A stretch of DNA of 64,000 nt from Ignavibacteriota bacterium. Its GTDB lineage: Bacteria; Bacteroidota; Ignavibacteria; UBA10030; SZUA-254. Where the stretch lies: positions 62,001 to 126,000 of the forward strand of contig JACREZ010000025.1 of the NCBI GenBank assembly GCA_016212665.1. The letters are read 5' to 3'. The first letter of the stretch is position 1. Each line of letters opens with the position of its first letter. The position numbers and the translations under genes were made by a program. The notes under the pieces were generated by a model that was given only the letters and a program-made list of their open reading frames with translations, did no database searches and was not told where the DNA came from. Positions 16,843 to 25,801 of this stretch are shown one piece after another.

Positions 16843-17523
16843 ATGCGTTACAAAATTTCAATCATTATTTTGTCCTTCCTATTTTCCTCAACTCTTATGT
16901 TCGGTCAAGGTTCGCTTGTCAACAAAGAAACAAACGCCGCGTATCTTGATGGCGCATACTTGCACAGCAGTGAACTCACCGGCTACAATTTTTCCGGCGG
17001 GTTTGTGTTTGACGGAACATTTGATTTTGGATTGAGTTTGGGCGCGCTCGACCCCGAAGCGACATACTTCGGTTCAACTCTGAATGCGACAACCTTTGCG
17101 GCAAAGTTCTCATTCTTCCCTCTCAAACAGGATAACGATTCCATTCCGCTCAGTATTTCACTTCACATCGGTTACGACCAAACTGATTACAGTTCGGAAG
17201 TTCTCGACAGGACAAACACAACATTGAGTTCAAACATTTTCTCTTTCGGCGGGACGATGTATCGTGATTTGAAAGTACGAGGCGACGTGAAGTTTCAGCC
17301 GTTCTTCCGGCTTTCCAATCACCGGGCAACATACTCCGATGCTTATCCGAGAATCAATTCAAATGCATCGGAAACAGAAAATTATTTTGTGGCAGGATTC
17401 GGGATGTCGGTGATGACAAGAATTTCTCACGACGCACTCCTCTATGCTACACCGGAATTGACGGTATCGAAACACCCGAATTTATTTTCGCTACGGGCGG
17501 GATTGATTTTTCCGCTTAAATAA
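16843..17523 (+). CDS. Exported protein, probable outer-membrane beta-barrel
   Basis: 226 residues from the ATG at 16843 (AAAGGAA 6 bp upstream); the longer frame from 16813 lacks this site. Signal peptide 'MRYKISIIILSFLFSSTLMFGQ' (partly quoted) ends at a FGQ cleavage site. The mature part alternates hydrophobic and polar residues with Gly and aromatics, has a predicted strand every ~10-15 residues and ends 'LFSLRAGLIFPLK', as expected for a small outer-membrane barrel. No family is recognised. A strong hairpin follows 4 bp after the stop codon. Confidence 0.7.
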   Translation: MRYKISIIILSFLFSSTLMFGQGSLVNKETNAAYLDGAYLHSSELTGYNFSGGFVFDGTFDFGLSLGALDPEATYFGSTLNATTFAAKFSFFPLKQDNDSIPLSISLHIGYDQTDYSSEVLDRTNTTLSSNIFSFGGTMYRDLKVRGDVKFQPFFRLSNHRATYSDAYPRINSNASETENYFVAGFGMSVMTRISHDALLYATPELTVSKHPNLFSLRAGLIFPLK

Positions 17524-17526
17524 AAA

Positions 17527-17558
17527 AAGTGTAGTCCACTTGCGAGTGGACTACACTT
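17527..17558. terminator. Bidirectional hairpin between convergent genes
   Basis: Perfect 14-bp stem 17527-17540/17545-17558 around a TGCG loop, preceded by an A tract and lying between convergent genes. Core GTCCACTTGCGAGTGGAC is shared with the hairpin at 3493-3526, including the loop. The A tract gives a T tract for minus-strand transcripts reading out of the E1 gene. Confidence 0.75.
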
Positions 17559-17576
17559 ATCTAACAACAAACAATC

Positions 17577-19688
17577 TCAGTACGCTGCCAACTTCAACGC
17601 GGCATCCAAAATATCCTGTTCCTGAAGAAGCACTTCATGTTCAAGAATACGTGAGAACGGAACGGGAGAATCTTTCGAGCCGACACGCATGATTGGCGCA
17701 TCGAGATAGTGAAACGCTTTCTCTGCTACGATGCTTGCCACTTCCCCGCCAAACCCGCCAAACATCGGATGCTCGTGAACAACGAGCAGTCGTCCTGTCT
17801 TTTTTACTGATGCAAGAATTCCTTCAACATCGAGCGGCTTCAGCGAACGCAAGTCAACTACTTCCGCACTGATGTTGTGGTCATCGTGCAGGCGATGTGC
17901 AACACGCATTGCAAAATGGACAGGCGTACCCCACGTGATAATGCTCAGGTCGTTTCCTTCATGACGTACACGCGCTTTCCCGAACGGAACAACATGGTCG
18001 GAGGATGGCTTGTGAGATTTTGTAAAAAATTGATTGTAGATAAATTTATTTTCGAGAAAGAATGTTTGCCCGCGGCTTCGCATTGCCATTCGCATCAAAC
18101 CAATAGCATCATCGGCAAACGAAGGAACAACAACACGGAAACCGGGAAGCGATGCAAAAATTCCGTCAACACTCTGCGAGTGGTACAACCCGCCGCCGAT
18201 GTATCCGCCGGAAGAAAGACGCATAACAATGTTCGGTACGAACTGACCGTTCGAGCGGTAATACTCGTGTGAGTTTTCAATGAGCGCTTCCATTGCGGGC
18301 CAAATGTAATCGGCAAACTGAGCGGCTTCAATCACCACCCAAATATCATCACGGTAACGGCAGAAACCGTTGGCAGTTCCGACAATAAAATCCTCCGCAA
18401 TCGGAGCGTTGAAAATCCGGCGACTGCTAAACTCCTGCAACATTCCTTTCGTAACGTTGAACACGCCTCCTTTATCTTTCGAGGCAACATCCTGTCCCCA
18501 CAAAAACGTGTTCGGGTTGCGGCGAAATTCTTCTTTCAACGTTTCGTTGATTGCTTCACGCAACGTGAACGACGGACTCTCCTGATTCACAGAAGCCGGG
18601 TCATCTTCGTGAGCGTGTTCATATGGTTCGGGAGTAATAAACTGAAGCGCGGTTTTCGGGTCGGGGTCAGGTTCCGCTTCAACTTTGATTGCGGCGGCTT
18701 CCACTGTCTTCGCGTTTTCATCCTCAATCTTTAGAATTTCTTTCTCTGTCAATTCGCCTTGCGTGAGAAGATAATTCCGAAATCGTTTTACAGGGTCGGA
18801 GAGTTGCGCTTCCGTTATCTCTTCGACGGAGCGGTACAACTCATGCTTATCGGAGTTACTGTGCGATTGCAATCGTACACAATCCGCATGAACGATTGCC
18901 GGACCTTCACCCGTCTGAATATAATCGAGCGCTTCCTGCATCCCGCGCCAACAATCGAATACGTTTGTTCCGTCAACGCGGACAATTTTCAAGTTCTTAA
19001 ATCCAACAAAATTATCGGCAACACATTCGTTCGCCGCCTGCTCGACAATCGGAACGGAAATTCCGTACCTGTTATTTTGTATGACAAACACGACGGGAAG
19101 TTTCTCCCGCGCCGCGCCGCTGATTGCCTCATAGACGTATCCTTCCGAGATTGCCGAATCGCCGGAACTGTAAAAGGCAATTTCATCCCCTTCATATTTT
19201 TTTATTGCCCGCGCCACACCGACTGCATGAAGCGTATGATTACCCGTTACGGAAGAAACGTTTTGAATTCTGATAGATGGTTTTGCAAAGTGATTGCTCA
19301 TGTGCCGTCCGCCTGAAGCAACATCCGTCGCTTTCGATAAACCGTTGCGGATGATTTCTTCGACGGTTAATCCTGCGGCGAGGCAGGTCATCAAATCGCG
19401 GTAATAGGGGAAAAGAAAATCCTTGTTTTGCCGGAACGAAAGTCCGAGCATGAGTTGCGCCCCCTCATGTCCTGAACACGCCGCATGGTACGACCATCCT
19501 TTTGCCTGCTTAACATAGAGCGCGGCTTTTTGGTCGAGCAGACGAGCGAGGTGCATGAGTTGGTACCATCGCTTCAGCGTATTTTTATGGACGGAGATTC
19601 CAAAATCATCGAGTGGTAAAAGAGAAGTAGTTGCGGTTTCATGGTGTGCGTGCCCGCCTGTTGCGGGTGTGGTTTCAGTTTCTGACAT
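17577..19688 (-). CDS. Fused alpha/beta E1 of a 2-oxo acid dehydrogenase complex
   Basis: 703 residues from the ATG at 19688 (AGGATT upstream); the frame extends 9 residues further to an upstream start. Residues ~40-330 are E1 alpha with the thiamine-diphosphate motif 'YSSGDSAISEGYVYEAI ... VVFVIQNNRYGIS' (partly quoted). A Pro/Glu-rich linker (~335-375) leads to E1 beta: 'FLWGQDVASKDKGGVF', 'NAPIAEDFIVGTANGF', 'RLSSGGYIGGG', 'VVDLRSLKPLD', 'VVHEHPMFGGFGGE'. This is the fused type found in Bacteroidota, usually annotated 2-oxoisovalerate or pyruvate dehydrogenase. It decarboxylates a 2-oxo acid and passes acyl groups to lipoyl-E2, which is not in this window. Confidence 0.93.
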   Translation of the reverse strand: MSETETTPATGGHAHHETATTSLLPLDDFGISVHKNTLKRWYQLMHLARLLDQKAALYVKQAKGWSYHAACSGHEGAQLMLGLSFRQNKDFLFPYYRDLMTCLAAGLTVEEIIRNGLSKATDVASGGRHMSNHFAKPSIRIQNVSSVTGNHTLHAVGVARAIKKYEGDEIAFYSSGDSAISEGYVYEAISGAAREKLPVVFVIQNNRYGISVPIVEQAANECVADNFVGFKNLKIVRVDGTNVFDCWRGMQEALDYIQTGEGPAIVHADCVRLQSHSNSDKHELYRSVEEITEAQLSDPVKRFRNYLLTQGELTEKEILKIEDENAKTVEAAAIKVEAEPDPDPKTALQFITPEPYEHAHEDDPASVNQESPSFTLREAINETLKEEFRRNPNTFLWGQDVASKDKGGVFNVTKGMLQEFSSRRIFNAPIAEDFIVGTANGFCRYRDDIWVVIEAAQFADYIWPAMEALIENSHEYYRSNGQFVPNIVMRLSSGGYIGGGLYHSQSVDGIFASLPGFRVVVPSFADDAIGLMRMAMRSRGQTFFLENKFIYNQFFTKSHKPSSDHVVPFGKARVRHEGNDLSIITWGTPVHFAMRVAHRLHDDHNISAEVVDLRSLKPLDVEGILASVKKTGRLLVVHEHPMFGGFGGEVASIVAEKAFHYLDAPIMRVGSKDSPVPFSRILEHEVLLQEQDILDAALKLAAY

Positions 19689-19805
19689 TTCAATCCTGCA
19701 TTGTTCAACAAACAACGTTCATAAAAAAGAACGAATGAGTATCCCGGAAATTTCGTTCGTCATTTTGACGAAGTTCCGAATCTGTTTCACTTGTAGAAAA
19801 ACAGA

Positions 19806-19824
19806 TGCCGAACTGAATTCGGCA
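19806..19824. repeat. Small palindrome in the E1-ymdB spacer
   Basis: TGCCGAA (19806-19812) and TTCGGCA (19818-19824) form a 7-bp stem around CTGAA, followed by TGACGA. The surrounding 19755-19830 region has paired fragments (gacgaagttcc, cagatgccgaa) of the kind seen in dispersed REP-like elements. It lies between the divergent E1 and ymdB genes. Confidence 0.45.
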
Positions 19825-19941
19825 TGACGATAAATGAAATTTTAGAGACAATTCATTTTTTGATGGCATAAGATAGAAAAATTTTTTGTCAGGGCAAATT
19901 TCGATATATTCGACACGAATTATCAACAATCTGAAAGTTTC

Positions 19942-20739
19942 ATGCCCCAAACCCTCAACATTTTATTCATCGGCGATATTGTCGGAAAGCCCGGCTTCGA
20001 AATTACCGAGACACTCCTCAAAAGTTATATCCAAAAATATAGCGTGGATTTGTGCATCGCCAACGGAGAAAACCTTGACGAAGGAAAAGGGATTGATGAA
20101 AAACTTGCCGCGAAGTTATTCGGACTCGGTGTGCAGGTGATTACGACCGGCAATCATCTGTGGGACAATTGGGGAGCGAAAAAACTCCTCGCTTCAAATA
20201 GAAATGTTCTCCGCCCGTTGAACTATCCATCCGAAAACCCCGGCAACGGTTTTGTGGTGTATGATTTGGGAGAGAAAGGAAAAGTCGGCGTGCTGAATAT
20301 TCAGGGAAGAATTTACATGCAACCGATTGATTGTCCGTTTCACAAAGCGGAATGGGCTGTGGAAAAAATGCGCGAGCAGACAAAGGTGATATTTGTTGAT
20401 TTGCACGCTGAAGCCACGGCGGAAAAAATTGCAATGGGTTGGCATCTCGATGGAAAAGTTTCGGCGCTTGTCGGCACGCACACACACATCCAAACCGCCG
20501 ATGCAAGGATACTGCCGAAAGGAACTGCGTACATCACCGATGTCGGCATGACCGGTCCGTACGATTCCGTCATCGGAATGAAAACCGAGATTGCATTGAA
20601 GCGGCAAATCCTGCAAACGCCGTTCAAATATGAAATGGCAACGAACGATAACCATATCTGCGGCGTTTACGTGCAAGCGGATGTCGAAACCGGAAAGGCG
20701 TTGAAGTTTGAGAGTTTTATTTATCCAAAGTTTCTATAA
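19942..20739 (+). CDS. ymdB: YmdB-family metallophosphoesterase
   Basis: 265 residues. The dimetal phosphoesterase motifs are complete: 'FIGDIVGKPG', 'IANGENLDEGKG', 'TTGNHLWDN', 'VDLHAEATAEK', 'GTHTHIQTAD' and 'DVGMTGPYDSVIG'. Members of this family (TIGR00282) hydrolyse 2',3'-cyclic nucleotides; B. subtilis YmdB influences motility and biofilm decisions. It starts about 75 bp upstream of folD's repeat spacer on the same strand. The cytosolic enzyme is highly conserved and the assignment is firm; the physiological role in this organism is not known. Confidence 0.94.
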   Translation: MPQTLNILFIGDIVGKPGFEITETLLKSYIQKYSVDLCIANGENLDEGKGIDEKLAAKLFGLGVQVITTGNHLWDNWGAKKLLASNRNVLRPLNYPSENPGNGFVVYDLGEKGKVGVLNIQGRIYMQPIDCPFHKAEWAVEKMREQTKVIFVDLHAEATAEKIAMGWHLDGKVSALVGTHTHIQTADARILPKGTAYITDVGMTGPYDSVIGMKTEIALKRQILQTPFKYEMATNDNHICGVYVQADVETGKALKFESFIYPKFL

Positions 20740-20740
20740 T

Positions 20741-20818
20741 GGTTAGAGGTTTCAGGTTTGAGGTTACAGTTTTATGGTTTGTAGTGAAATTCAAACCACT
20801 AACCACTAACCACTAACC
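20741..20818. repeat. Empty short-word inverted repeat
   Basis: The left half (20741-20781) is built from GGTTAGAGGTTT/GGTTTGAGGTT words and the right half (20792-20818) from CCACTAAC units repeated three times. They are imperfect reverse complements and form a hairpin with a short loop. This resembles the inverted repeats around the four-helix-bundle genes but encloses no gene. Confidence 0.6.
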
Positions 20819-20826
20819 AATTTTTT

Positions 20827-21705
20827 ATGTCTGCGAAAATAATAGACGGTAAGAGAATCGCTGAAGAAATTCGGAGCGAAGTTAAACAGGAAACTGAGCG
20901 GCTGAAGACTGAGCGAGGAATTGTTCCGGGACTTGCGTTCATTCTTGTGGGCGAGAATCCCGCTTCACAATCGTATGTGAAGATGAAAGGGAAAGCGTGC
21001 GATGAAGTTGGATTTTATTCCGTGACAGAAAAACTTTCTGTCGAAACTTCTGAACACGAACTTCTTTGTTTGATAGAACAATTTAATCATGACACGAAGA
21101 TACATGGAATTCTTGTTCAACTTCCTTTACCAAAGCACATCAATGAAGAACGAATACTCAACGCGATTGATTATCGAAAAGATGTGGATGGATTTCATCC
21201 CATCAATGTCGGGCGATTAGTTACGGGACAAGATTGTCTGAAGCCCTGCACTCCTCTCGGAGTTCAGGAACTTCTTATTCGAAGCGGAAACGACCCGTCA
21301 GGAAAACATGTCGTCGTTGTCGGAAGAAGTAACATCGTCGGTAAACCGGTGATGAATATTCTTTTGCAAAAACAACGGGGAGCGAACGCTGTCGTTACTA
21401 TTACTCACACAGGAGCGAAAGACATTTCATACTTCACCAAGCAGGCGGATATTTTGATTGCGGCAATCGGCAAAGCGGAAAGTATCACCGGGGAAATGCT
21501 CAAACCCGGCGCCGTCGTGATTGATGTCGGCATCAATCGGATTGAAGATTCATCTGCAAAAAACGGATACAGAACTGTCGGCGATGTACACTTCGCTTCT
21601 GCCTCACAGATCGCCTCTGCAATCACTCCCGTTCCCGGCGGAGTCGGACCCATGACGATTGCAATGCTCTTGAAGAACACACTTCAAGCCGCGAAAACGA
21701 TGTGA
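20827..21705 (+). CDS. folD: Methylenetetrahydrofolate dehydrogenase/cyclohydrolase
   Basis: 292 residues, standard FolD length. Motifs: 'SQSYVKMKGKACDEVG' with the catalytic Lys, 'GILVQLPLPKHINE', 'DVDGFHPINVGRL', 'PCTPLGVQELL', the NADP site 'VVVGRSNIVGKPV' and the terminal 'PVPGGVGPMTIAMLLKNT'. It interconverts 5,10-methylene-THF, methenyl-THF and 10-formyl-THF in the cytosol, feeding purine synthesis and the formyl donor used by Fmt (gene at 26416). The upstream spacer is a short-word repeat. Confidence 0.97.
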   Translation: MSAKIIDGKRIAEEIRSEVKQETERLKTERGIVPGLAFILVGENPASQSYVKMKGKACDEVGFYSVTEKLSVETSEHELLCLIEQFNHDTKIHGILVQLPLPKHINEERILNAIDYRKDVDGFHPINVGRLVTGQDCLKPCTPLGVQELLIRSGNDPSGKHVVVVGRSNIVGKPVMNILLQKQRGANAVVTITHTGAKDISYFTKQADILIAAIGKAESITGEMLKPGAVVIDVGINRIEDSSAKNGYRTVGDVHFASASQIASAITPVPGGVGPMTIAMLLKNTLQAAKTM

Positions 21706-21790
21706 GATGTGGGATTTGGGATATGAAATTTTGAAGATGAGAAATTCACTTCGCACCAATTAACTACTCACGAATTAACTAATCACCAAA

Positions 21791-22177
21791 ATGAAGCAGG
21801 AAATCTCAAACATTCTCTTCGTAACATTGGGTGGAGGAATTGGTGCGGCATCACGATACTCACTGTCGAATTTCGTTCATCGGTTTTTGGGGAGTAGTTT
21901 TCCTTACGGAACTCTCACAGTGAATATCCTCGGTTGCCTGCTCATCGGAATGTTGATGACAATGTTTGAAGAACGATTTCTTGTCAACCCGTCGCTGAGA
22001 ATTTTTTTCACCATCGGAATTCTTGGAGGATTTACAACGTTCTCAACATTTAGTTATGAGACAATTATGATGTTGAAAGATGCTGAATTCCTGAACGCAG
22101 GATTGAATATTATCGGCAGTGTTGCACTCTGTCTCGGAGCGACACATCTTGGAATGATACTTGGAAAAATTCTTTAA
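21791..22177 (+). CDS. crcB: Fluoride exporter CrcB/Fluc
   Basis: 128 residues with four membrane helices. Family motifs are 'GGGIGAASRYSLSNF', 'FPYGTLTVNILGCLLIG' with the conserved Asn, and 'GFTTFSTFSYE' with the central Phe/Thr residues of the Fluc pore. Fluc is a dual-topology dimeric fluoride channel in the inner membrane. No fluoride riboswitch was recognised in the 85-bp upstream gap. The DUF190 gene follows 15 bp later, a pairing seen in many bacteria. Confidence 0.94.
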   Translation: MKQEISNILFVTLGGGIGAASRYSLSNFVHRFLGSSFPYGTLTVNILGCLLIGMLMTMFEERFLVNPSLRIFFTIGILGGFTTFSTFSYETIMMLKDAEFLNAGLNIIGSVALCLGATHLGMILGKIL

Positions 22178-22192
22178 TCGAAGGAACAACAA

Positions 22193-22549
22193 ATGAAACT
22201 TGCCAGTGAAGGAAAACTGCTAAGAATTTTTTTAGGTGAACGGGACCACGTTGAACACCAACCGCTCTACGATGTCATTGTCAGAAAAGCCAAAGAGTTC
22301 GGATTGGCAGGCGCTACAGTTCTTCGCGGCGTGGAAGGATTCGGTGCGTCAAGTCGGGTCATTCACACTGCAAAGATTCTTGAACTCTCTCAAGACCTCC
22401 CCATTGTTATCGAAATTGTTGACACAGAGGAAAAGATAAAACAGTTCATTCCTGTTGTTGATGAATTGTTTGAACGTGTCGGATGCGGAGGAATGGTAAC
22501 TATTGAGAAAGCGGAAGTCATCAAATACACGCACGGAAAACAACCTTGA
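22193..22549 (+). CDS. DUF190 domain protein
   Basis: 118 residues: 'LLRIFLGERDHVEHQPLYD', 'AKEFGLAGATVLRGVEGFG', 'VIHTAKILELSQDLPIVIEIVD' (partly quoted) and 'GCGGMVTIEKAEVI'. This is the DUF190 family, a PII-like ferredoxin-fold protein often adjacent to crcB. Structural similarity to PII suggests a nucleotide-binding regulator; involvement in fluoride response is inferred from the neighbour. It begins 15 bp after the crcB stop and lies in the same transcription unit. Confidence 0.92.
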   Translation: MKLASEGKLLRIFLGERDHVEHQPLYDVIVRKAKEFGLAGATVLRGVEGFGASSRVIHTAKILELSQDLPIVIEIVDTEEKIKQFIPVVDELFERVGCGGMVTIEKAEVIKYTHGKQP

Positions 22550-22589
22550 CAGACATGAGATTTGAGTTTTGGGCGTTGGGCATTGACAA

Positions 22590-23408
22590 ATGAATTTTCC
22601 CCGTCTTTGTGTGTATATGTTCCTCTGTGGCATTGTTCTCACCCGACCTTTGTCGGCTCAACAAGATTCTTCATCGTTCAAATATCTTCCAACCGTTCTC
22701 TCTGATACGAAGTTATTCTTTTCAGATGCGGGAAGTTTTTTCTCATCTCCCTTACATTTTTCAGAAAACGATTTGTTAGTAACAGGAATTGTTATTGGAA
22801 GTACCGCGACACTCTTCCTTCTTGATGACGAAGTCCGTTCCATTGCTCAACGAAATCAAACATTGTTCGGGAATGATGTTGCAGATATCAGTCGAATCTA
22901 TGGAGAAACATTTTTCGGTGTGGGATTTTCGGCGGGGATTTATGGCGTTGGATTATTTTCAAAGAATAAAGAAGTGAGAACCACCGGCTTGATGGTGTTC
23001 GAGTCGCTCGCGTTTTCCGCCGCAATCACTCACACGCTGAAAGTCATCATCGGGAGAAGCCGTCCATATACAAATGATGGCTCAACACAATTTCAAGGAA
23101 TTCAATTTGCCGAAGAATATGTTTCGCTCCCTTCGGGACACAGCACAGCGGCATTTGCTCTATCAACCGTTCTCGCATATCAAATAAAAAATAAGTACGC
23201 AACTATCGGACTGTACTCACTCGCCACACTTACCGCGCTTTCTCGTGTGTACACGGACGTTCACTGGACATCGGATATTTTTCTTGGCGCGGCGATTGGG
23301 ATGGTAACAGGAAATGCGGTGGTGAAACTTCATGAGAAACGAAAAGAAGAATCAACAATGATTCTTCAACTCAAGGGAAACGGGATAAAATTTTCTCTTG
23401 TGTTTTAA
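22590..23408 (+). CDS. PAP2-family membrane-associated phosphatase
   Basis: 272 residues. An N-terminal signal peptide ends near 'RPLSAQ'. The PAP2/type-2 phosphatidic acid phosphatase signature is complete: 'KVIIGRSRP' (KX6RP), 'SLPSGHST' (PSGH) and 'SRVYTDVHWTSD' (SRX5HX3D). Several hydrophobic segments precede and separate these motifs. It probably dephosphorylates a lipid phosphate such as undecaprenyl pyrophosphate or phosphatidic acid at the envelope; the substrate is not predictable. It follows DUF190 by 40 bp and is convergent with the PiT gene. Confidence 0.92.
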   Translation: MNFPRLCVYMFLCGIVLTRPLSAQQDSSSFKYLPTVLSDTKLFFSDAGSFFSSPLHFSENDLLVTGIVIGSTATLFLLDDEVRSIAQRNQTLFGNDVADISRIYGETFFGVGFSAGIYGVGLFSKNKEVRTTGLMVFESLAFSAAITHTLKVIIGRSRPYTNDGSTQFQGIQFAEEYVSLPSGHSTAAFALSTVLAYQIKNKYATIGLYSLATLTALSRVYTDVHWTSDIFLGAAIGMVTGNAVVKLHEKRKEESTMILQLKGNGIKFSLVF

Positions 23409-23425
23409 AATGAGATAAATCTATT

Positions 23426-24451
23426 TTATAAAAAGAGATGGACGATGTAGTACGAAACAGCGCCAACTAACGCTGAGGCGGGAATAGTGAGAATCCACGC
23501 GATGATGATGTTACCGGCTAAACCCCAGCGAACAGCGGAGAGTCGTTTCGTCGCTCCGACTCCCATGATTGCCGCTGTAATTGTATGAGTAGTACTGACA
23601 GCAATTCCAAACCAGGCAGTGATGAGAAGCGTTAATCCTCCGGCAGTCTCAGCACAAAATCCACCAGACGCTTTGAGTTTTGTAATTTTTTGACCCATCG
23701 TTTTTACAATGCGCCAGCCTCCGAATAATGTTCCCATAGCAATGGCAAAGTGAGAAAGCAAAATCACCCACAACGGAACATGAAACTCATATACCCGAAA
23801 ATATTCAGGAAGGTCGAGAGCATTAGATGCGGTAACCGTAACAAGCAAACCGGTAATGATCCCCATGGTTTTTTGTGCGTCATTCGTTCCATGTCCCAAA
23901 CTGTATAACGCGGCAGAGACCAATTGTAGTTTTCGAAATACATTATTAATTTTGCTTGAGGAACGACCATGAAACATCCACATGAGAATTGCCATAAGAG
24001 TAAATCCCATAATCAAACCGAGAAATGGAGCGATAACGATGAACATGAGCGTATTTATCCAACCGGAAAAAAGAATGGTTCCAATACCTGCCTTTGCAAT
24101 TGCGGCCCCTGCGTACCCGCCGATGAGTGCATGAGATGAACTTGTCGGGATTCCGTAATACCACGTTATGATGTTCCAAACAATAGCGCCAATCAAGCCA
24201 CTCATAATTACGTAATGACCCGGGGCGATAAGACTTAAATCTATCAATCCTTTCCCTATTGTTTTTGCCACATGAACATCAAACATAAATGCGGCGACAA
24301 GATTGAAGAACGCCGCCCACATAACCGCTTTACGCGGTGTTAGAACTCTCGTTGATACAATCGTTGCTATCGAATTCGCTGCATCATGAAATCCATTGAG
24401 GAAATCAAAAATTAGGGCGATGAAAATGATGACAAGTACTGTGGTAAACAT
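23426..24451 (-). CDS. PiT-family inorganic phosphate transporter
   Basis: 341 residues, polytopic. It carries both PiT signatures: N-terminal 'FDFLNGFHDAANSIATIV' and the repeat-related 'ALYSLGHGTNDAQKTMG' in the middle. 'SSSHALIGG' and 'TTHTITAAIMGVG' are the other paired motifs. It is a low-affinity cation/phosphate symporter of the inner membrane. It follows the DUF47 gene by 11 bp, the usual arrangement of pit with its PhoU-like accessory protein. Confidence 0.95.
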   Translation of the reverse strand: MFTTVLVIIFIALIFDFLNGFHDAANSIATIVSTRVLTPRKAVMWAAFFNLVAAFMFDVHVAKTIGKGLIDLSLIAPGHYVIMSGLIGAIVWNIITWYYGIPTSSSHALIGGYAGAAIAKAGIGTILFSGWINTLMFIVIAPFLGLIMGFTLMAILMWMFHGRSSSKINNVFRKLQLVSAALYSLGHGTNDAQKTMGIITGLLVTVTASNALDLPEYFRVYEFHVPLWVILLSHFAIAMGTLFGGWRIVKTMGQKITKLKASGGFCAETAGGLTLLITAWFGIAVSTTHTITAAIMGVGATKRLSAVRWGLAGNIIIAWILTIPASALVGAVSYYIVHLFL

Positions 24452-24462
24452 AAGAGGAATTG

Positions 24463-25107
24463 TTACGCGTGTTTAATGAGGAGCGTTTCCAGCACATTCG
24501 CTGCATCCTCACATTTGTCGGTTGCTGTTTCCAAACCGACATAAATTTCTTTTAGTTTAATGACCTTAATCGCATCTTTTTCATTCTCGAATAATTGGGC
24601 TATCGCATTTTGAAAAACTTCGTCCGCATCATTTTCATATTCATTGATTTTTTTTAAAATATTCTGAAGGTTTTCGGGATTGCGTAGATCTCGTAAGGAG
24701 CGAATACCGGGAATGAGTTCGCGAACCGAGTTATCAAGAATGTTGGCTAACCGAATCATATCGGGGGGAGTTTCATGAATTTTATAGAGAACAAACCGTG
24801 AAGCGCTTCCGTCAATATAATCTATTATATCATCCAAGGCAGAGGCAAGCACATGAATATCCTCTCTATCGAACGGAGTAACAAAGGTCGCATTCAGTTC
24901 GGCAAAAATATTATGCGTCACAGTATCGCCCATATGCTCAAGTTCGTGCATATGCTCTACATGTGCAATTCGCTCCTCATAACGGGAAGCAAGAATAACT
25001 TGCAAAAGTTCAGTCGCCTTTTTCAGGTTCTGTGCAGATTCTTCAAAAAATTGGTAAAACTTCTCATCATGAGGAAGCAGTGCTTGAATGATACTATCTA
25101 TTCTCAT
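24463..25107 (-). CDS. DUF47/PhoU-like accessory protein of PiT
   Basis: 214 residues, all-helical: 'FYQFFEESAQNLKKATELL', 'MHELEHMGDTVTHNIFAELNATFVTPFDREDIHVLASALDDIIDYIDG' (partly quoted), and 'EIYVGLETATDKCEDAANVLE' (partly quoted). The E-H-x2-D and DREDI ... LDDIxDxI motifs are the DUF47 hallmark; these fold like PhoU and bind metal clusters. It precedes the PiT gene in the same operon and likely modulates phosphate transport. Confidence 0.93.
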   Translation of the reverse strand: MRIDSIIQALLPHDEKFYQFFEESAQNLKKATELLQVILASRYEERIAHVEHMHELEHMGDTVTHNIFAELNATFVTPFDREDIHVLASALDDIIDYIDGSASRFVLYKIHETPPDMIRLANILDNSVRELIPGIRSLRDLRNPENLQNILKKINEYENDADEVFQNAIAQLFENEKDAIKVIKLKEIYVGLETATDKCEDAANVLETLLIKHA

Positions 25108-25190
25108 ACATCATTTATGATTTTGTTGGAAGTGTTCAGGATTGTGGCGCGAATATAAAGAGAACTCCCGTAACAGCCAAAGGCTGAGTT

Positions 25191-25634
25191 TCAAACATTG
25201 AGGGGCTTCGCTTTTGGTACAGGTTTGAAAAATAGATGGATGCAAAGGAGCAACAATCCAATATCCTCCACAACTCTATCCCACCCGACAATGGAAGATT
25301 TTGCCGCGCCGAAACATCCACAGTTAATTTCCAATCCACGGAATATGGCGGACGAGATCGCGATGATGAAAACGAGATTCAGCACTGAAAGTAACGCGGC
25401 GCTTGCCCGGACACGAAAGCCTCCGAGGAGATACAATCCGCACAACAATTCGACCCACGGAATTATCAAAGCGAAAATATTCACCAGCGAAAACGGCACA
25501 AGTCCGTACGCATGAACATTCGATGCGAATAATTCCGGCATCGCAATCTTATCCACACTTGCAATCACGAACACGAGTCCTAAAATTGTTCGAGAAAGAA
25601 ATATGGTGTCTGTATTTTCTAAGAACTTTTGCAC
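25191..25634 (-). CDS. MauE/DoxX-family membrane protein
   Basis: 147 residues, four membrane helices: 'LSRTILGLVFVIASVDKIAMP' (partly quoted), 'NIFALIIPWVELLCGLYLLGG' (partly quoted), 'ALLSVLNLVFIIAISSAIFRG' (partly quoted) and a C-terminal helix. 'INCGCFGAAKSS' carries the paired Cys of the MauE/DoxX methylamine-utilisation-like redox family. It may shuttle reducing equivalents to periplasmic thiols. It lies downstream of a rhodanese gene on the same strand after a 167-bp spacer holding short-word repeats (cactctac units). Confidence 0.85.
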   Translation of the reverse strand: MQKFLENTDTIFLSRTILGLVFVIASVDKIAMPELFASNVHAYGLVPFSLVNIFALIIPWVELLCGLYLLGGFRVRASAALLSVLNLVFIIAISSAIFRGLEINCGCFGAAKSSIVGWDRVVEDIGLLLLCIHLFFKPVPKAKPLNV

Positions 25635-25801
25635 GATAAATAGTTTTTTGTTTTTATTCTCTTGTTATTAGTTATTTGTCATTCGTCATTGGTGAAATAC
25701 TTGATACCGGATTGTGTTCATAATCGCCCCTGCACTCTACACTCTACACTCTACGCCCTTGCACGAATGGGAAACACGCGGTCATCCACAACTCAAATCT
25801 T

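Noticed and set aside
21706-21790. Possible fluoride riboswitch upstream of crcB
   Set aside because: The gap is only 85 bp, is made of short-word repeats, and lacks the conserved riboswitch core.
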